From positions 1 to 64,000 of the forward strand of contig JAAUQZ010000001.1 in NCBI GenBank assembly GCA_012033355.1: DNA of 64,000 nt, given 5' to 3'. A program made the translations under genes and the position numbers. Positions 41,912 through 51,929 of this stretch are shown piece after piece; position 1 is the first letter of the stretch; the number at the start of each line of letters is the position of its first letter. This DNA is from Leptolyngbyaceae cyanobacterium RM1_406_9 (GTDB taxonomy: Bacteria > Cyanobacteriota > Cyanobacteriia > Elainellales > Elainellaceae). The notes beneath the pieces were generated by a model that searched no databases, was not told the DNA's origin, and saw nothing but the letters and a program-made list of their open reading frames with translations.

Positions 41912-42121
41912 TTTACTGAGATCTTGCACCAGTGGCAGGAGTCATTGCACTAGAGCCTTGAGATCAATCTCAGGCTCAAAGCTAAAACTCGTTAAAACGA
42001 GTTGGAATGGTCTTTTGATGGACATTTGAGTCCGTTTCAACGGACTTGGGCTATTAGCCCGGAATTGATTCCAGGGCGGGTCGTCGGGCAATAGACCAGC
42101 TTGGTGCAAGATCTGAGTTTA
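41912..42121. mobile_element. MITE-like element with TIRs TTTACTGAGATCTTGCACC / GGTGCAAGATCTGAGTTTA
   Basis: About 19-bp TIRs (12 bp perfect: GGTGCAAGATCT), non-coding interior with nested hairpins (ACTCGTTAAAACGAGT, GTCCGTTTCAACGGAC). Confidence 0.7.
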
Positions 42122-42384
42122 AAAAACTAGATTATTGCATCATTATAATTTCTGAGCCGTTTACAGAGAAGGCATAACTCACGATTGCACTTTTACAAAT
42201 CGAACTTGTTTCTCAGTCACCACAAGAAAATTGTTGAGTAGTTGCTTGAAGTAATCTGTCAACGTTCCTGCTGAGCGGCTGTCAGCAACCATTGCATCCG
42301 CTCCAAATCTTTTCAGTCCGCTCCAATAAGGTTGTTATACGGCATGGTTGACCTAGCTAAACACGACAATATCGGCTACATATT

Positions 42385-45300
42385 TTATTGGGATTTATTG
42401 ATCTTTTCTACCAATAAACGAATTTGCTCCGGTTTATTACGAAACCATTCTGTTGACCAAATTCGGTGAATACGCCAACCTAGTCTTTCAAGCACCTGCT
42501 GTCTTAGACGATCTCGATCTCTTGCTGTAGACGAACTATGATATGACGCGCCATCGCACTCAATCCCCAATAAAAATTCTCCTAGGCGATTGTTATGGGC
42601 GATGGCTAAATCGATTCGATACCCTGAACATCCAACTTGAGTACGGATTATATATTCTTGTAGTAAAGAATGCTGTCTTATAGTGTGATATATATCTTCT
42701 TCCAATGGTGAATCAAAGTGAAGATTATCGGTGTACGAGTTGCCTTGTAAGCGCTCACCACCACTTGCTGCATATTCTAGATAATCATGTAATAATCTTA
42801 CGCCTTCACTTTGAGTACGTGTTAAATCAATATCACTAGCAAGGATAGAAGAAACCAAAGTGATTTTGCTCTTGGCTCGTGTGATAGCTACATTCAGTCG
42901 TCGTTCTCCACCTTTCTTGTTGAGTGGACCAAAATTGAGAGATAGTTTGCCTTGAGGATCGCGGGCATATCCAACGCTGAGTAAAATCACATCTCGCTCA
43001 TCACCCTGCACATTCTCCAATGCTTTGAGAAAAAATTGAGGCGAGTTATCACGGCAAAAAGCTTCTAAGTTAGGATAATCTCTTCCCAAAATCTCTATCT
43101 GCTCCTGGATAGCATCAGCTTGAGCTTCGCTAAACGCAATGATTCCAAGAGACTGGTCAGAATTCAGTTGAACATGCTTTAATGTCAACTGAGCAACAGT
43201 TGCCGCCTCCCGTCGGTTATCTCTACGTCCACCACGATCGTAAACACCATCGGGAACGTGCTTAAACCACACTCCCAAATCTGGATTTTGAATAGGGTTG
43301 GGAAATGTGACTAATTGGGAATCATAAAAATGAAGATTTGAGAAAGCGATTAATCGCTCATCTTGGCTACGATAGTGCCACTTCAGTGTACGCCCAAACA
43401 TAAAGTTTGAACATTCATCTAAGATACTTTCATAGCTTGCATCGTTTTCATCATCTATGTCTTCCTCATTGTCACTCGTTGAGAAAAATGCCGTAGGTGG
43501 AAGTTGCTTTCTATCACCCATCACAATGACCTGGTCAGAACGGATAATCGAAGAAACAACATCTTCAGTCCGAAGCTGAGAAGCCTCATCAAAAATGAGA
43601 ACGTCAAAATGAATCACATTCGGATCAATATATTGACTAACCGATAATGGACTCATCATCCAGCAAGGCTTTAAGGTTTTAGCTAGATTTTGAATTCCCT
43701 TTTGCTTGTCATTAAGAAGTTTACGGATTGGCAAATGTTGTCTTTTCTTAGTTGCTTCTCTTCTCAACCTCGGTAACTCAGATTGAGCAATTGAAGTTTT
43801 CTCAAAACTCTGCCAGCCCTCTGCATGAAAGCATTTCAATCGTTCTCTAGCAACATCCAACTGACTATAATCAAGTCTAGCGAACTCCCTAATTTGCCGC
43901 TCATGTACTTCAAGTCTAAAGTTCTTCAACTCAGGTTTTCGAGCAAGAATTGAATCAAGACAAGTCTGGTAAATCAGCTTTTCCAGAACTGGGAACCAAA
44001 GCTCAGAGTTCAGTCTGCTGCTACGCAAGACATCTAAAAATTTCTTACAACCCAAATTTTCGAGTCTTTCACAAGTTTCTCTGTAAGTTAACCACTCTTG
44101 GAAGTAAGGCAGCTCAGTCTGAGCTACATCCAAAAAAGTTTTCAAGTCGGCAAAAGAGATTGTATGAGGAGATGAGTTGCAATCGGCAACATCATTTTTA
44201 TCAAAATGTGACAACAGAAAATCTAAACCTTTCCGAATTTGGTCACAGTTTAGTTTAAGTTGCTTAATGAATTGGGCAAGATCGCGTCGTTGGGAGGGAG
44301 AACTTACAACATTTTGAACGTAATCAACAGGAAGGGCATATTGTTGTAAGCCAATCAACCAGCTTAAAGCATGTTCAACAGTCTGTAATTCCGATTGCTG
44401 AGAAATTTGTGAATTGAACAGAGTGCCAAAAATTCGATGAGCAAGATAATTGCTTTGGCTGAATTGATTTCGCACGGACTGAACCTGTACAGCTTGCGCC
44501 AAATCACGTTTCAATTCGTTATGAGAAATTGGATGCTTTGTAATGCGTAGCTTCTGTAAGCGTTTGCGATCGCGCCAGTAGCTAGGATTAAAGATCCGAA
44601 CAAACCAAAAACGACTATACTTCTGGTATCTTTCAGATAATTTAGATAACTCTGGAGAAAACAATTCAGAGGAATATCTTTGTTTTAAGTGGGGTTGAAA
44701 ATCTTCAATCACCTGAACATCAGCTTTCAATTTAGCAAAAGCGTTTTGGGCAATTGAAATATCCATTCTAGTCCAATTTACTGGTAGCTCTATTGGAGCC
44801 TTTAATACATAAGACAAGGCAACACAGCAAGTTTCTATAGACTCTAAATTTGAAAAAGCATCAACTTGAAAAGTTGATTGAAGCTGTCGATTAATATTTT
44901 GGCTTGAAACTATTGCTTGCTGAAACTCTTCTATTTTTTCTCTCAATTCTAATTCAAGCTCAAATGAGTAAGAATCAAGAGAACTCTTTGCCCAGATTGT
45001 TGTCTTCTCTTTATTGAAAAATGGTAGAAATTGAGCTAACTGATTCAGTAAATTCTTTGCTTGTTGTAGTCGATTAAGAGACCATTGATTGAAATCAGAA
45101 AATATAACATTAAGATCTGGAACCCCCTCTCTCTTCTTTTGCAGCAGTTCACCAAATAACTCAAAGGATGATTTATCTAGAGGTTTTTCCTTGGCGTGCA
45201 AACTTGCAAGATATGAGCTAATAGATTGGCGAGTCGATACTAGTTGAGTAAAAAAGTTACCATGATGTGCCCTATCAGAATTTTGGGCAATATGTTCAAT

Positions 45301-46458
45301 ATACTTAATAGTCTTTGATAAATCTTCTACAAGTTTCCGCTTATCCGTCGTGCCACTATGGTGAAGGTTCAGGCACATATGATTTAAACCACACTCAACC
45401 ATGCGCTGATAAACTACCCGAAGCGCAGTATCCTTTTCTGCAACCAACAAAACTGATTTTCCAGTACCAATCAATTCAGCAATCATATTGACGATGGTTT
45501 GACTCTTACCTGTTCCTGGTGGACCTTGAACAAAGAAGCTAGAACCATCCTTTGCTGCCTCAATTACGACCTGTTGGCTAGAATCAGCATCAAGAATTTG
45601 AAATATTTGTTCAGGCTTAACTCGTGAATCTAAGACTGATGCAGGTAGAGGTTCTTTGTAACTTGCTTGGTAAGAACTGAGGTTGCCACTAATTGCTTGC
45701 AAAATCGGGTGAGCAAAAATCCGAGCTTCATTTTCAATAATGTCTCGAACCATTGCGGCTTTGGCATAAGAAAATAGTGATAGAAAAACGTTTTCTTTAA
45801 TTTCCCACGTCTTTTGTTCTACTAGGAGCTTACGAATCTGACTAGTTAGTTCACCATAAGCCATATCTTGGACTGCTTCTCCTTCTGGAAGCTCAATTCC
45901 AAAGGTTTGCTTTAACTTCAGTAACAGAGTTGGATTCAGAACAACATCTTCTTCCAAAATAGAGATCTTATACACATCTCGTTTTGGCTCTTTAATCAAC
46001 TCTATAGGAACTAGGATGAGCGGTGATGTTAAAGCTTCATCTGGTTTATCTTTGTCATACCAAGTCAGTGTTCCAAATGCTAAAAACAGACTATTTACGC
46101 CCTTTTCTTCCAATGAAAGCCGCGCTTCACTGCGTAATTTTTTGAGCCTTTTCAATTGCTCATTACCTTGTTGACGAGTTCTCAATTTAACAGAATTTCT
46201 TGCCGCTGTTGTATTAGCCTGTCTGGGCTGAACAATCGCTTGAACGTCGCTGTCCGATTGAAAATATAGCACCTGCCTGTCTTTAGTTAGGTGCTTGAAG
46301 AGAATTTCTGGCTGTGCTGTTAGAATTTCTAGTGATCGAGGACTATCTTGCCGAAACTTAATGAGAGGATTCCGTCGCCCCAGATCTGCAAGCCCAGCTT
46401 TCCACTTTGCAATTTTCTGAGCAAGGTTCTGCTGAGAGTCTGAATCCGATTGCCGCAT
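42385..46458 (-). CDS. Large SF1 (UPF1/DNA2-like) helicase with DUF4011-like N-terminus and C-terminal Vsr-like (MTES_1575-type) endonuclease domain
   Basis: Walker A GPPGTGKSQT, motif II IFDEASQL, motif III VIVMGDRKQLPPT, NVQGDERDVILLSVGY, LNVAITRAK; C-terminus SPLEEDIYHTIRQ...YRIDLAIAHNN...GIECDGASYHSSSTARDRDRLRQQVLERLGWRIHRIWSTEWF. Confidence 0.88.
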   Translation of the reverse strand: MRQSDSDSQQNLAQKIAKWKAGLADLGRRNPLIKFRQDSPRSLEILTAQPEILFKHLTKDRQVLYFQSDSDVQAIVQPRQANTTAARNSVKLRTRQQGNEQLKRLKKLRSEARLSLEEKGVNSLFLAFGTLTWYDKDKPDEALTSPLILVPIELIKEPKRDVYKISILEEDVVLNPTLLLKLKQTFGIELPEGEAVQDMAYGELTSQIRKLLVEQKTWEIKENVFLSLFSYAKAAMVRDIIENEARIFAHPILQAISGNLSSYQASYKEPLPASVLDSRVKPEQIFQILDADSSQQVVIEAAKDGSSFFVQGPPGTGKSQTIVNMIAELIGTGKSVLLVAEKDTALRVVYQRMVECGLNHMCLNLHHSGTTDKRKLVEDLSKTIKYIEHIAQNSDRAHHGNFFTQLVSTRQSISSYLASLHAKEKPLDKSSFELFGELLQKKREGVPDLNVIFSDFNQWSLNRLQQAKNLLNQLAQFLPFFNKEKTTIWAKSSLDSYSFELELELREKIEEFQQAIVSSQNINRQLQSTFQVDAFSNLESIETCCVALSYVLKAPIELPVNWTRMDISIAQNAFAKLKADVQVIEDFQPHLKQRYSSELFSPELSKLSERYQKYSRFWFVRIFNPSYWRDRKRLQKLRITKHPISHNELKRDLAQAVQVQSVRNQFSQSNYLAHRIFGTLFNSQISQQSELQTVEHALSWLIGLQQYALPVDYVQNVVSSPSQRRDLAQFIKQLKLNCDQIRKGLDFLLSHFDKNDVADCNSSPHTISFADLKTFLDVAQTELPYFQEWLTYRETCERLENLGCKKFLDVLRSSRLNSELWFPVLEKLIYQTCLDSILARKPELKNFRLEVHERQIREFARLDYSQLDVARERLKCFHAEGWQSFEKTSIAQSELPRLRREATKKRQHLPIRKLLNDKQKGIQNLAKTLKPCWMMSPLSVSQYIDPNVIHFDVLIFDEASQLRTEDVVSSIIRSDQVIVMGDRKQLPPTAFFSTSDNEEDIDDENDASYESILDECSNFMFGRTLKWHYRSQDERLIAFSNLHFYDSQLVTFPNPIQNPDLGVWFKHVPDGVYDRGGRRDNRREAATVAQLTLKHVQLNSDQSLGIIAFSEAQADAIQEQIEILGRDYPNLEAFCRDNSPQFFLKALENVQGDERDVILLSVGYARDPQGKLSLNFGPLNKKGGERRLNVAITRAKSKITLVSSILASDIDLTRTQSEGVRLLHDYLEYAASGGERLQGNSYTDNLHFDSPLEEDIYHTIRQHSLLQEYIIRTQVGCSGYRIDLAIAHNNRLGEFLLGIECDGASYHSSSTARDRDRLRQQVLERLGWRIHRIWSTEWFRNKPEQIRLLVEKINKSQ

Positions 46459-46524
46459 GTTAGTTTTTCTCGTAGATAGATGTTTTGCTCAACATTTTAG
46501 CTATTCCTCTCCGTGAGTGCATCC

Positions 46525-46851
46525 TCAAGCTCTCTTTTCCACAACCACTGAAGATCCTGCAAGTGTCCTGCCGTATAATGACCGCTGGAGAGCGTCAATC
46601 TTGTTAGCAGAGCGTTCGTTCTCAAGCCGAAGTAAAATAACGCCCCGATGCGATCGCTGTTCTCGATAAACTTTTTTGCCGAAGTCTTTATCGCTGGTAA
46701 TTAATATCCAATTTTCGTTAAATGCCTTCTCAAGAATTTGGTTATCATCAATTCCTCGTGCTTCTTCATAAACGGAGAATACTTCATGATCTTGGCTACG
46801 CAGCCAACGTGCTACAACGACACCTGTATTTTCATCTACTAAAAAGCGCAC
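46525..46851 (-). CDS. DUF5615 PIN-like toxin
   Basis: MRFLVDENTGVVVARWLRSQDHEV...WILITSDKDFGKKVY...GVILLRL; GTG start. Confidence 0.85.
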   Translation of the reverse strand: MRFLVDENTGVVVARWLRSQDHEVFSVYEEARGIDDNQILEKAFNENWILITSDKDFGKKVYREQRSHRGVILLRLENERSANKIDALQRSLYGRTLAGSSVVVEKRA

Positions 46852-47103
46852 CTATGCTGTCTCCACAGCCAATGGCATAAAACTTGCGCTTTCCAATGAG
46901 CGAGATGCAAATAAAAGACAAGCTCTAATATCTGTCTCGACCAAGCCCTCATACTCTTCCAGAATCTCTGCTACCATTGCGCCATGTGCAAGAAGATTCA
47001 AAATGTACTCAACCGTCAGTCATGTTCCCTTAATGACAGGTTTACCGACCATGACTTTAGAATTGGTGGTGATTCGGCTCACAAGCTCTTGGTCTGTCAT
47101 CAT
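46852..47103 (-). pseudogene. DUF433 antitoxin gene with in-frame TGA at 47020-47022
   Basis: Reads MMTDQELVSRITTNSKVMVGKPVIKGT*LTVEYILNLLAHGAMVAEILEEYEGLVETDIRACLLFASRSLESASFMPLAVETA; stop sits where the family has R (GTRLTVE). Confidence 0.85.
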
Positions 47104-47210
47104 TTTGAGATGTTAATGTTTAATTGGTTACGACTATAATAAGCAATTTGTCAAGCCGACAACCTAACAAGTTGCTGCCCCGGAACGCCAAATTATATTA
47201 GTAGCCAACT

Positions 47211-48734
47211 ATGCTAAGTCTTAAACCTGCTCCTGTCACTACAGATTTACTCCGTCGAGTTCCGGTGTTTGCTCACTTACCGGAGGCAAAACTGGAATGG
47301 ATGATCGCTCAGGGAAAAGCGGTCAAAATTCCATCGGGCGGGCTGTTGCGGGCTGAGGGAGATCTGGCTAACTGTGTGTTTGTGCTGCTAGAAGGAACTT
47401 GCCGCATGATTCAGCGCTCTGGCAATCAAGATATTTTGCTGGTGCAGCACGATCGCCCCACATTAATTGGCGAAGTGCCGCTGCTGATGGGGGTTCCCCG
47501 ATTTTGGGCGAGTGGTAGAGCCGTTACGGTTTGTCATGTGCTGGAACTGGATGCAGATACTTTTTGGCAGTTTATGGGATTGTGTCCCACTGTTGCAAAA
47601 AGTGTTTTGCAGACCATGATTTCTCGAATTCAAGAGGTTCAGGTTTTAGCGCAGCATCGAGAGCGGCTGATTTCTCTCGGTACGCTGGCCGCAGGGTTAG
47701 CGCACGAGTTAAACAATCCGGCTTCGGCGGCGCGACGGGCAGCGCGAGAGTTGCGAAAGGTGTTTCCGCTGATGCAAACTCAGACGCTAAAGATCACTCA
47801 CCAATGTTTAACGGACGACCAACGTGAGTTTTTGACGAATCTGCAACAGGAGGCGATCGCCCGTACCCAAAATCCACCGTTGCTTGACCCGATGGCGCAG
47901 AGCGATCGAGAAGACCAGCTTACCGACTGGATGGACGAGCATGATATCCAAAATGGCTGGCAGCTTGCTTCTACATTTGTCAGTGCTGGCTTAGAAAAAG
48001 AGTGGCTCGACCAAATTCCGACTCGCTTAGGTGAAACCTGCCTGCAAGAGTCTCTCACCTGGCTAGATGCCACCCTAAACGTGGTGGGACTGTTGAATAC
48101 TTTGGGGCACAGCACCGGACGGATTCATCAACTGGTGGGAGCCGTTCAAGATTACTCGACGATCGACCCTGATGATCTTCAGTTAGTTGATGTCCACAAG
48201 GGGCTAGAAAGCACGCTCACTATTTTAGGACACAAGCTCAAGCGGGGCGTGACGGTGATTCGAGACTATGCTGAGGATTTGCCTCTGGTGATGTCTCATG
48301 AGGCAGAGCTAGAGCAGGTGTGGATGAATGTGATTGATAATGCGATCGCCGCCACCCTAGAGCGCTTTAGCCAAAAGTCGAGCAGTACAGCATCGTCCAC
48401 GCCAGCGCTGCATACTAACCCTGTGATGATTCCAACGGGCTGGCAAAACCGTGTCACTCACCTCTCGGCTACCAATCAGCCCACCCTTTGGATACACACT
48501 CGCTGTGAGGCAAACTGGGTACTGGTCGAGATAGCAGACAATGGCACTGGCATTCCACCGGAAGTGCAGCCCCACATTTACGAACCTTTCTTTACCACTA
48601 AAGGCGTGGGCAAAGGCACCGGACTAGGATTAAACACCAGTTATAAGATCGTCAAACGACACGGAGGTGATATTCGTGTCACCTCTCAACCGGGCGATAC
48701 CTGCTTTCAAATTCGCTTCCCCAGCCAATGTTAG
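47211..48734 (+). CDS. Cyclic-nucleotide-binding-domain sensor histidine kinase
   Basis: cNMP-like domain plus intact H-box GTLAAGLAHELNNPASAARRAA, N box VIDNAIAAT, G1 DNGTGIP, G2 GTGLGLNTS. Confidence 0.9.
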   Translation: MLSLKPAPVTTDLLRRVPVFAHLPEAKLEWMIAQGKAVKIPSGGLLRAEGDLANCVFVLLEGTCRMIQRSGNQDILLVQHDRPTLIGEVPLLMGVPRFWASGRAVTVCHVLELDADTFWQFMGLCPTVAKSVLQTMISRIQEVQVLAQHRERLISLGTLAAGLAHELNNPASAARRAARELRKVFPLMQTQTLKITHQCLTDDQREFLTNLQQEAIARTQNPPLLDPMAQSDREDQLTDWMDEHDIQNGWQLASTFVSAGLEKEWLDQIPTRLGETCLQESLTWLDATLNVVGLLNTLGHSTGRIHQLVGAVQDYSTIDPDDLQLVDVHKGLESTLTILGHKLKRGVTVIRDYAEDLPLVMSHEAELEQVWMNVIDNAIAATLERFSQKSSSTASSTPALHTNPVMIPTGWQNRVTHLSATNQPTLWIHTRCEANWVLVEIADNGTGIPPEVQPHIYEPFFTTKGVGKGTGLGLNTSYKIVKRHGGDIRVTSQPGDTCFQIRFPSQC

Positions 48735-48761
48735 ATTCAACTAGATTTTCAGAATACAGCC

Positions 48762-49892
48762 CTAAATAGTGACAGGAGATTCTACATAAATCGTAGGTTC
48801 CTGCATCGTAAACTCAATGCTGTGGTCTCTGAGCTGTTGAGAAATCTTGCCATTCGCTAGTTCCAGCAGGCGTTTGCGAAGCTGTAGCGAATTTTCACTT
48901 GAACCGAGAATAAAAAAAGTCACCCTGGCGCGATTGGTCTTTTCTGCGGTTTCCTCAGACAAAAAAGTAATCTTAGTACTGCCTGGGTCAATGCCAAAGA
49001 GCGAGTTTGTGCTTTCAGCAATCACACCCTGTACCAGGGCTTGCTCACCTTCCTGAAGCGGATGAGAAAAGTCAAGGTAAATCAAAACCATGATCTTTTT
49101 ACCGCGTGTGATGTTCTCGATTTCCAGATTTGCCAGGATAGAGTTTGGAATGATAAATAATGTTCCCTTTGCCGCAGTCCGAATTTTGGTTGAGCGGATG
49201 CCGATCGACTCTACTCGCCCAAACAGCCCTTCCGGTACTTGTTGCGATCGCTGAAGCCGAATATACTCCCCCGGAAGAAAAGGGCGATCGAGATAAATTA
49301 CGATTGTTCCTAACAGTTGTTCCAGGGTTTTTTGGGCAGCAAAGGCAACCGCCAAGCCACCAATTCCCAGTCCGGTGAGCAGCCCAATTAAGTTAAACTG
49401 TTGACTTTGAGCAAAAGCAAGAATTGCAATAAACCCGATAATAATGTTTGCTAACGTTTCAAAAACCAGCAATAGTTCGTCTACTTCTCGCCCTAATTTT
49501 CTTACAAGAACGATGCCATATACCCGGACAAATTGACGAAATAAACTGGAGGCTAACCAGGCGACGCTAATAATCACTGCCAGGTCTGCGATGGGTCGCA
49601 GGAATCCGTAAATCGACTCATATTGCCGTACCCAGGTTAGCGACAGGGAGAGTAAAACGGTAGTTCCAGCAATCTTAAACGTGTTGCGGATCGGTTCAAT
49701 TAAGCTGTCGTAAATATTGGCGACCTGGTGTGGTGAAAATCGCCGAATGATCAGCCGCGCTAGACTTGGCGTATATCGTCCGATGAGGAACGAGAGAACC
49801 ACAAATCCTAAGAATATGCTGACTCGAATCAAAACTAATCGAGTTGCATCACGCTGAATAAACTCCAGAATGATGTCTGAAAGTTGCGTCAT
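48762..49892 (-). CDS. MscS-family mechanosensitive ion channel
   Basis: GIGGLAVAFAAQKTLEQLLGTIVIYLDRPFLPGEYI, RVESIGIRSTKIRT, IIPNSILAN. Confidence 0.9.
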   Translation of the reverse strand: MTQLSDIILEFIQRDATRLVLIRVSIFLGFVVLSFLIGRYTPSLARLIIRRFSPHQVANIYDSLIEPIRNTFKIAGTTVLLSLSLTWVRQYESIYGFLRPIADLAVIISVAWLASSLFRQFVRVYGIVLVRKLGREVDELLLVFETLANIIIGFIAILAFAQSQQFNLIGLLTGLGIGGLAVAFAAQKTLEQLLGTIVIYLDRPFLPGEYIRLQRSQQVPEGLFGRVESIGIRSTKIRTAAKGTLFIIPNSILANLEIENITRGKKIMVLIYLDFSHPLQEGEQALVQGVIAESTNSLFGIDPGSTKITFLSEETAEKTNRARVTFFILGSSENSLQLRKRLLELANGKISQQLRDHSIEFTMQEPTIYVESPVTI

Positions 49893-49897
49893 TTTGC

Positions 49898-51013
49898 TTA
49901 AATCGTAATCGGTGCATCCACGTAGATTGTAGGATCTTCTATCTCAAATGCAATGTCATACTCCTTTAAGCGCTGAGTAATCGTGCGAGTTGCAATATCT
50001 AGCAGTTGACGACGCAATTCCATTGAGACTTCACCAGAGCCGAGAATAAAGAAGGTGACTTGAGCCTGAGTAATATTCGGTACGGCAGAATGAACATTTT
50101 CTTGAAAAGTAACTTCCGTATTGCGTGAATCAATGCCAAAAATATCGTCAGCACTTTCTAGAATGATTTGGCGAATGAGTGCTTTTTCTTCACCGTCAAT
50201 AATGCGATAAAACTTGAGGTAAAGAATAGACATGACTTTTTTAGCTCCGGTGAAGTTTTCAATATTCACCTGAGTTAAGGAACTGTTGGGCACAATCATC
50301 ACTGTTCCTTTGCCTGACATACGAATGCGGGTCGATCGCAGCCCAATCGATTCGACTCGTCCAAACGTGCCATCCGGCAACCCAATATAGTCATCTACTC
50401 CAAAGGGGCGATCGAGATATAGCACAATGCCGCCTAGCACCTGTTCCAGGGTTTTTTGAGCGGCAAATGCCACGGCTAGCCCACCAATTCCCAGGCTGGC
50501 TAATACGCCAACGATGTTGATGTGGTGCGTTTGGGCAAACAGCAGAATAGCCACCAAAACGATCGTAATATTCGCTATCCACTTTGCTAATATCAGCAAC
50601 TCACTGCTAATCTTTCGACCTCTTTTAGCAGCGGCATTGAGCAAATATAAGTTGAAAAAATCTTTAAATAGCCTTGAAACTAGCCAGCTTGTAGCGATCG
50701 CCAGCAACAAGCTAACTAAAACTTCTAAAGAATCTGTCCATTCATTGTTGGGCAATAAAAGAATTAATATTTCTGTAAGAGCAATTGTCACAACTCCAAA
50801 CAACAAACTCCCATTGGGCTGAATAAAATTCAAATAAAGACTACCCAACGGAGTATCTTGTAAGTAGCGATTCAAGAGATCGTCAGATCTATCAGATGAA
50901 ATAGACAAAAGAATAGAATTAACTGATAACACAAGCACAACACCTAAAACTAATCCAACCAACCCAAATTCTATGCTTTGATGGGTTAGCAAAGAGCGCA
51001 TTGAATCAAGCAT
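49898..51013 (-). CDS. MscS-family mechanosensitive ion channel (tandem paralog)
   Basis: GIGGLAVAFAAQKTLEQVLGGIVLYLDRPFGVDDYI, RVESIGLRSTRIRM, IVPNSSLTQVNIENFTGAKKVM. Confidence 0.9.
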   Translation of the reverse strand: MLDSMRSLLTHQSIEFGLVGLVLGVVLVLSVNSILLSISSDRSDDLLNRYLQDTPLGSLYLNFIQPNGSLLFGVVTIALTEILILLLPNNEWTDSLEVLVSLLLAIATSWLVSRLFKDFFNLYLLNAAAKRGRKISSELLILAKWIANITIVLVAILLFAQTHHINIVGVLASLGIGGLAVAFAAQKTLEQVLGGIVLYLDRPFGVDDYIGLPDGTFGRVESIGLRSTRIRMSGKGTVMIVPNSSLTQVNIENFTGAKKVMSILYLKFYRIIDGEEKALIRQIILESADDIFGIDSRNTEVTFQENVHSAVPNITQAQVTFFILGSGEVSMELRRQLLDIATRTITQRLKEYDIAFEIEDPTIYVDAPITI

Positions 51014-51824
51014 TTCTCACCTCCACAACTATCTACCCCTCCCCACAACGAACCTTCCGTAACCCTATTTCAAGCCCTCAGATAGCTCAAAGTCCCCCAG
51101 GATCAAGATCTAGGGGGCTGAGCAAAAGACTTGGGCTATCTTGCACATCAGCTAGAGCAATTGTATTGCTGCACTGGAATGCTATCTATTCAGGTTCGCT
51201 GGCAGACTCACCAGATTGATGAGATAACACCAGGAACACATGAATCGTCGACAGGTAGAACGCAGATAGAACAAAAATAGTCGAGGCTATTTGAAAATCA
51301 GTCATGATGAAGTAAAGCTAGAGAGTGCAAAGAGTTGACACGACACAGGCTGCCATCAACCTCGCTCTACAAGCAATCAAGCATTACTGAGATGCTAAAC
51401 GTAAATTTAGAATCAGGAGCTTTGCTCTGATTTAACGGGGCGATCGCCACCAAATCAACTAAGGTGAAGCACAATCGCAACACCTCACAAAGCTCGCTTG
51501 AGCTTCGGACAATCCTTAAGTTAGATTTTCTCCACTACTGAGGCTTGCCCGTCAGCTAGAACGGTAACGCAATAAACCCGCAGCAAACAAGGCTAAATTG
51601 CGACAGCACAACGGACGCAATACTACTGTGTACAAGCTGTACTACAGTACTTCATCTCATACTATAACCTTATATAGATATATACAAGGGGGAGAGGGGT
51701 TATTTATTATTTGTTGTCCTTTTTCATGAATGAAATATGCAACTTTTTCCAACTGCCTGTGGGATGGGCATCTTGCCCGTCCGAATTAGGCAGGCAGGAT
51801 GTCTGATCCACAGGGAAAAACAAA

Positions 51825-51857
51825 AAAGATCAGAGATGCAGTACATCCCTGATCTTT
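51825..51857 (-). terminator. Rho-independent terminator for the PEP-CTERM gene
   Basis: Stem AAAGATCAG/CTGATCTTT followed by T6 on the - strand. Confidence 0.65.
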
Positions 51858-51929
51858 ATAGCTCGTATGCACGCCAATGTTTGAACAGATGACCTTTACA
51901 CCTTCATGTAAAGCTTTGTCACGCTAGGC

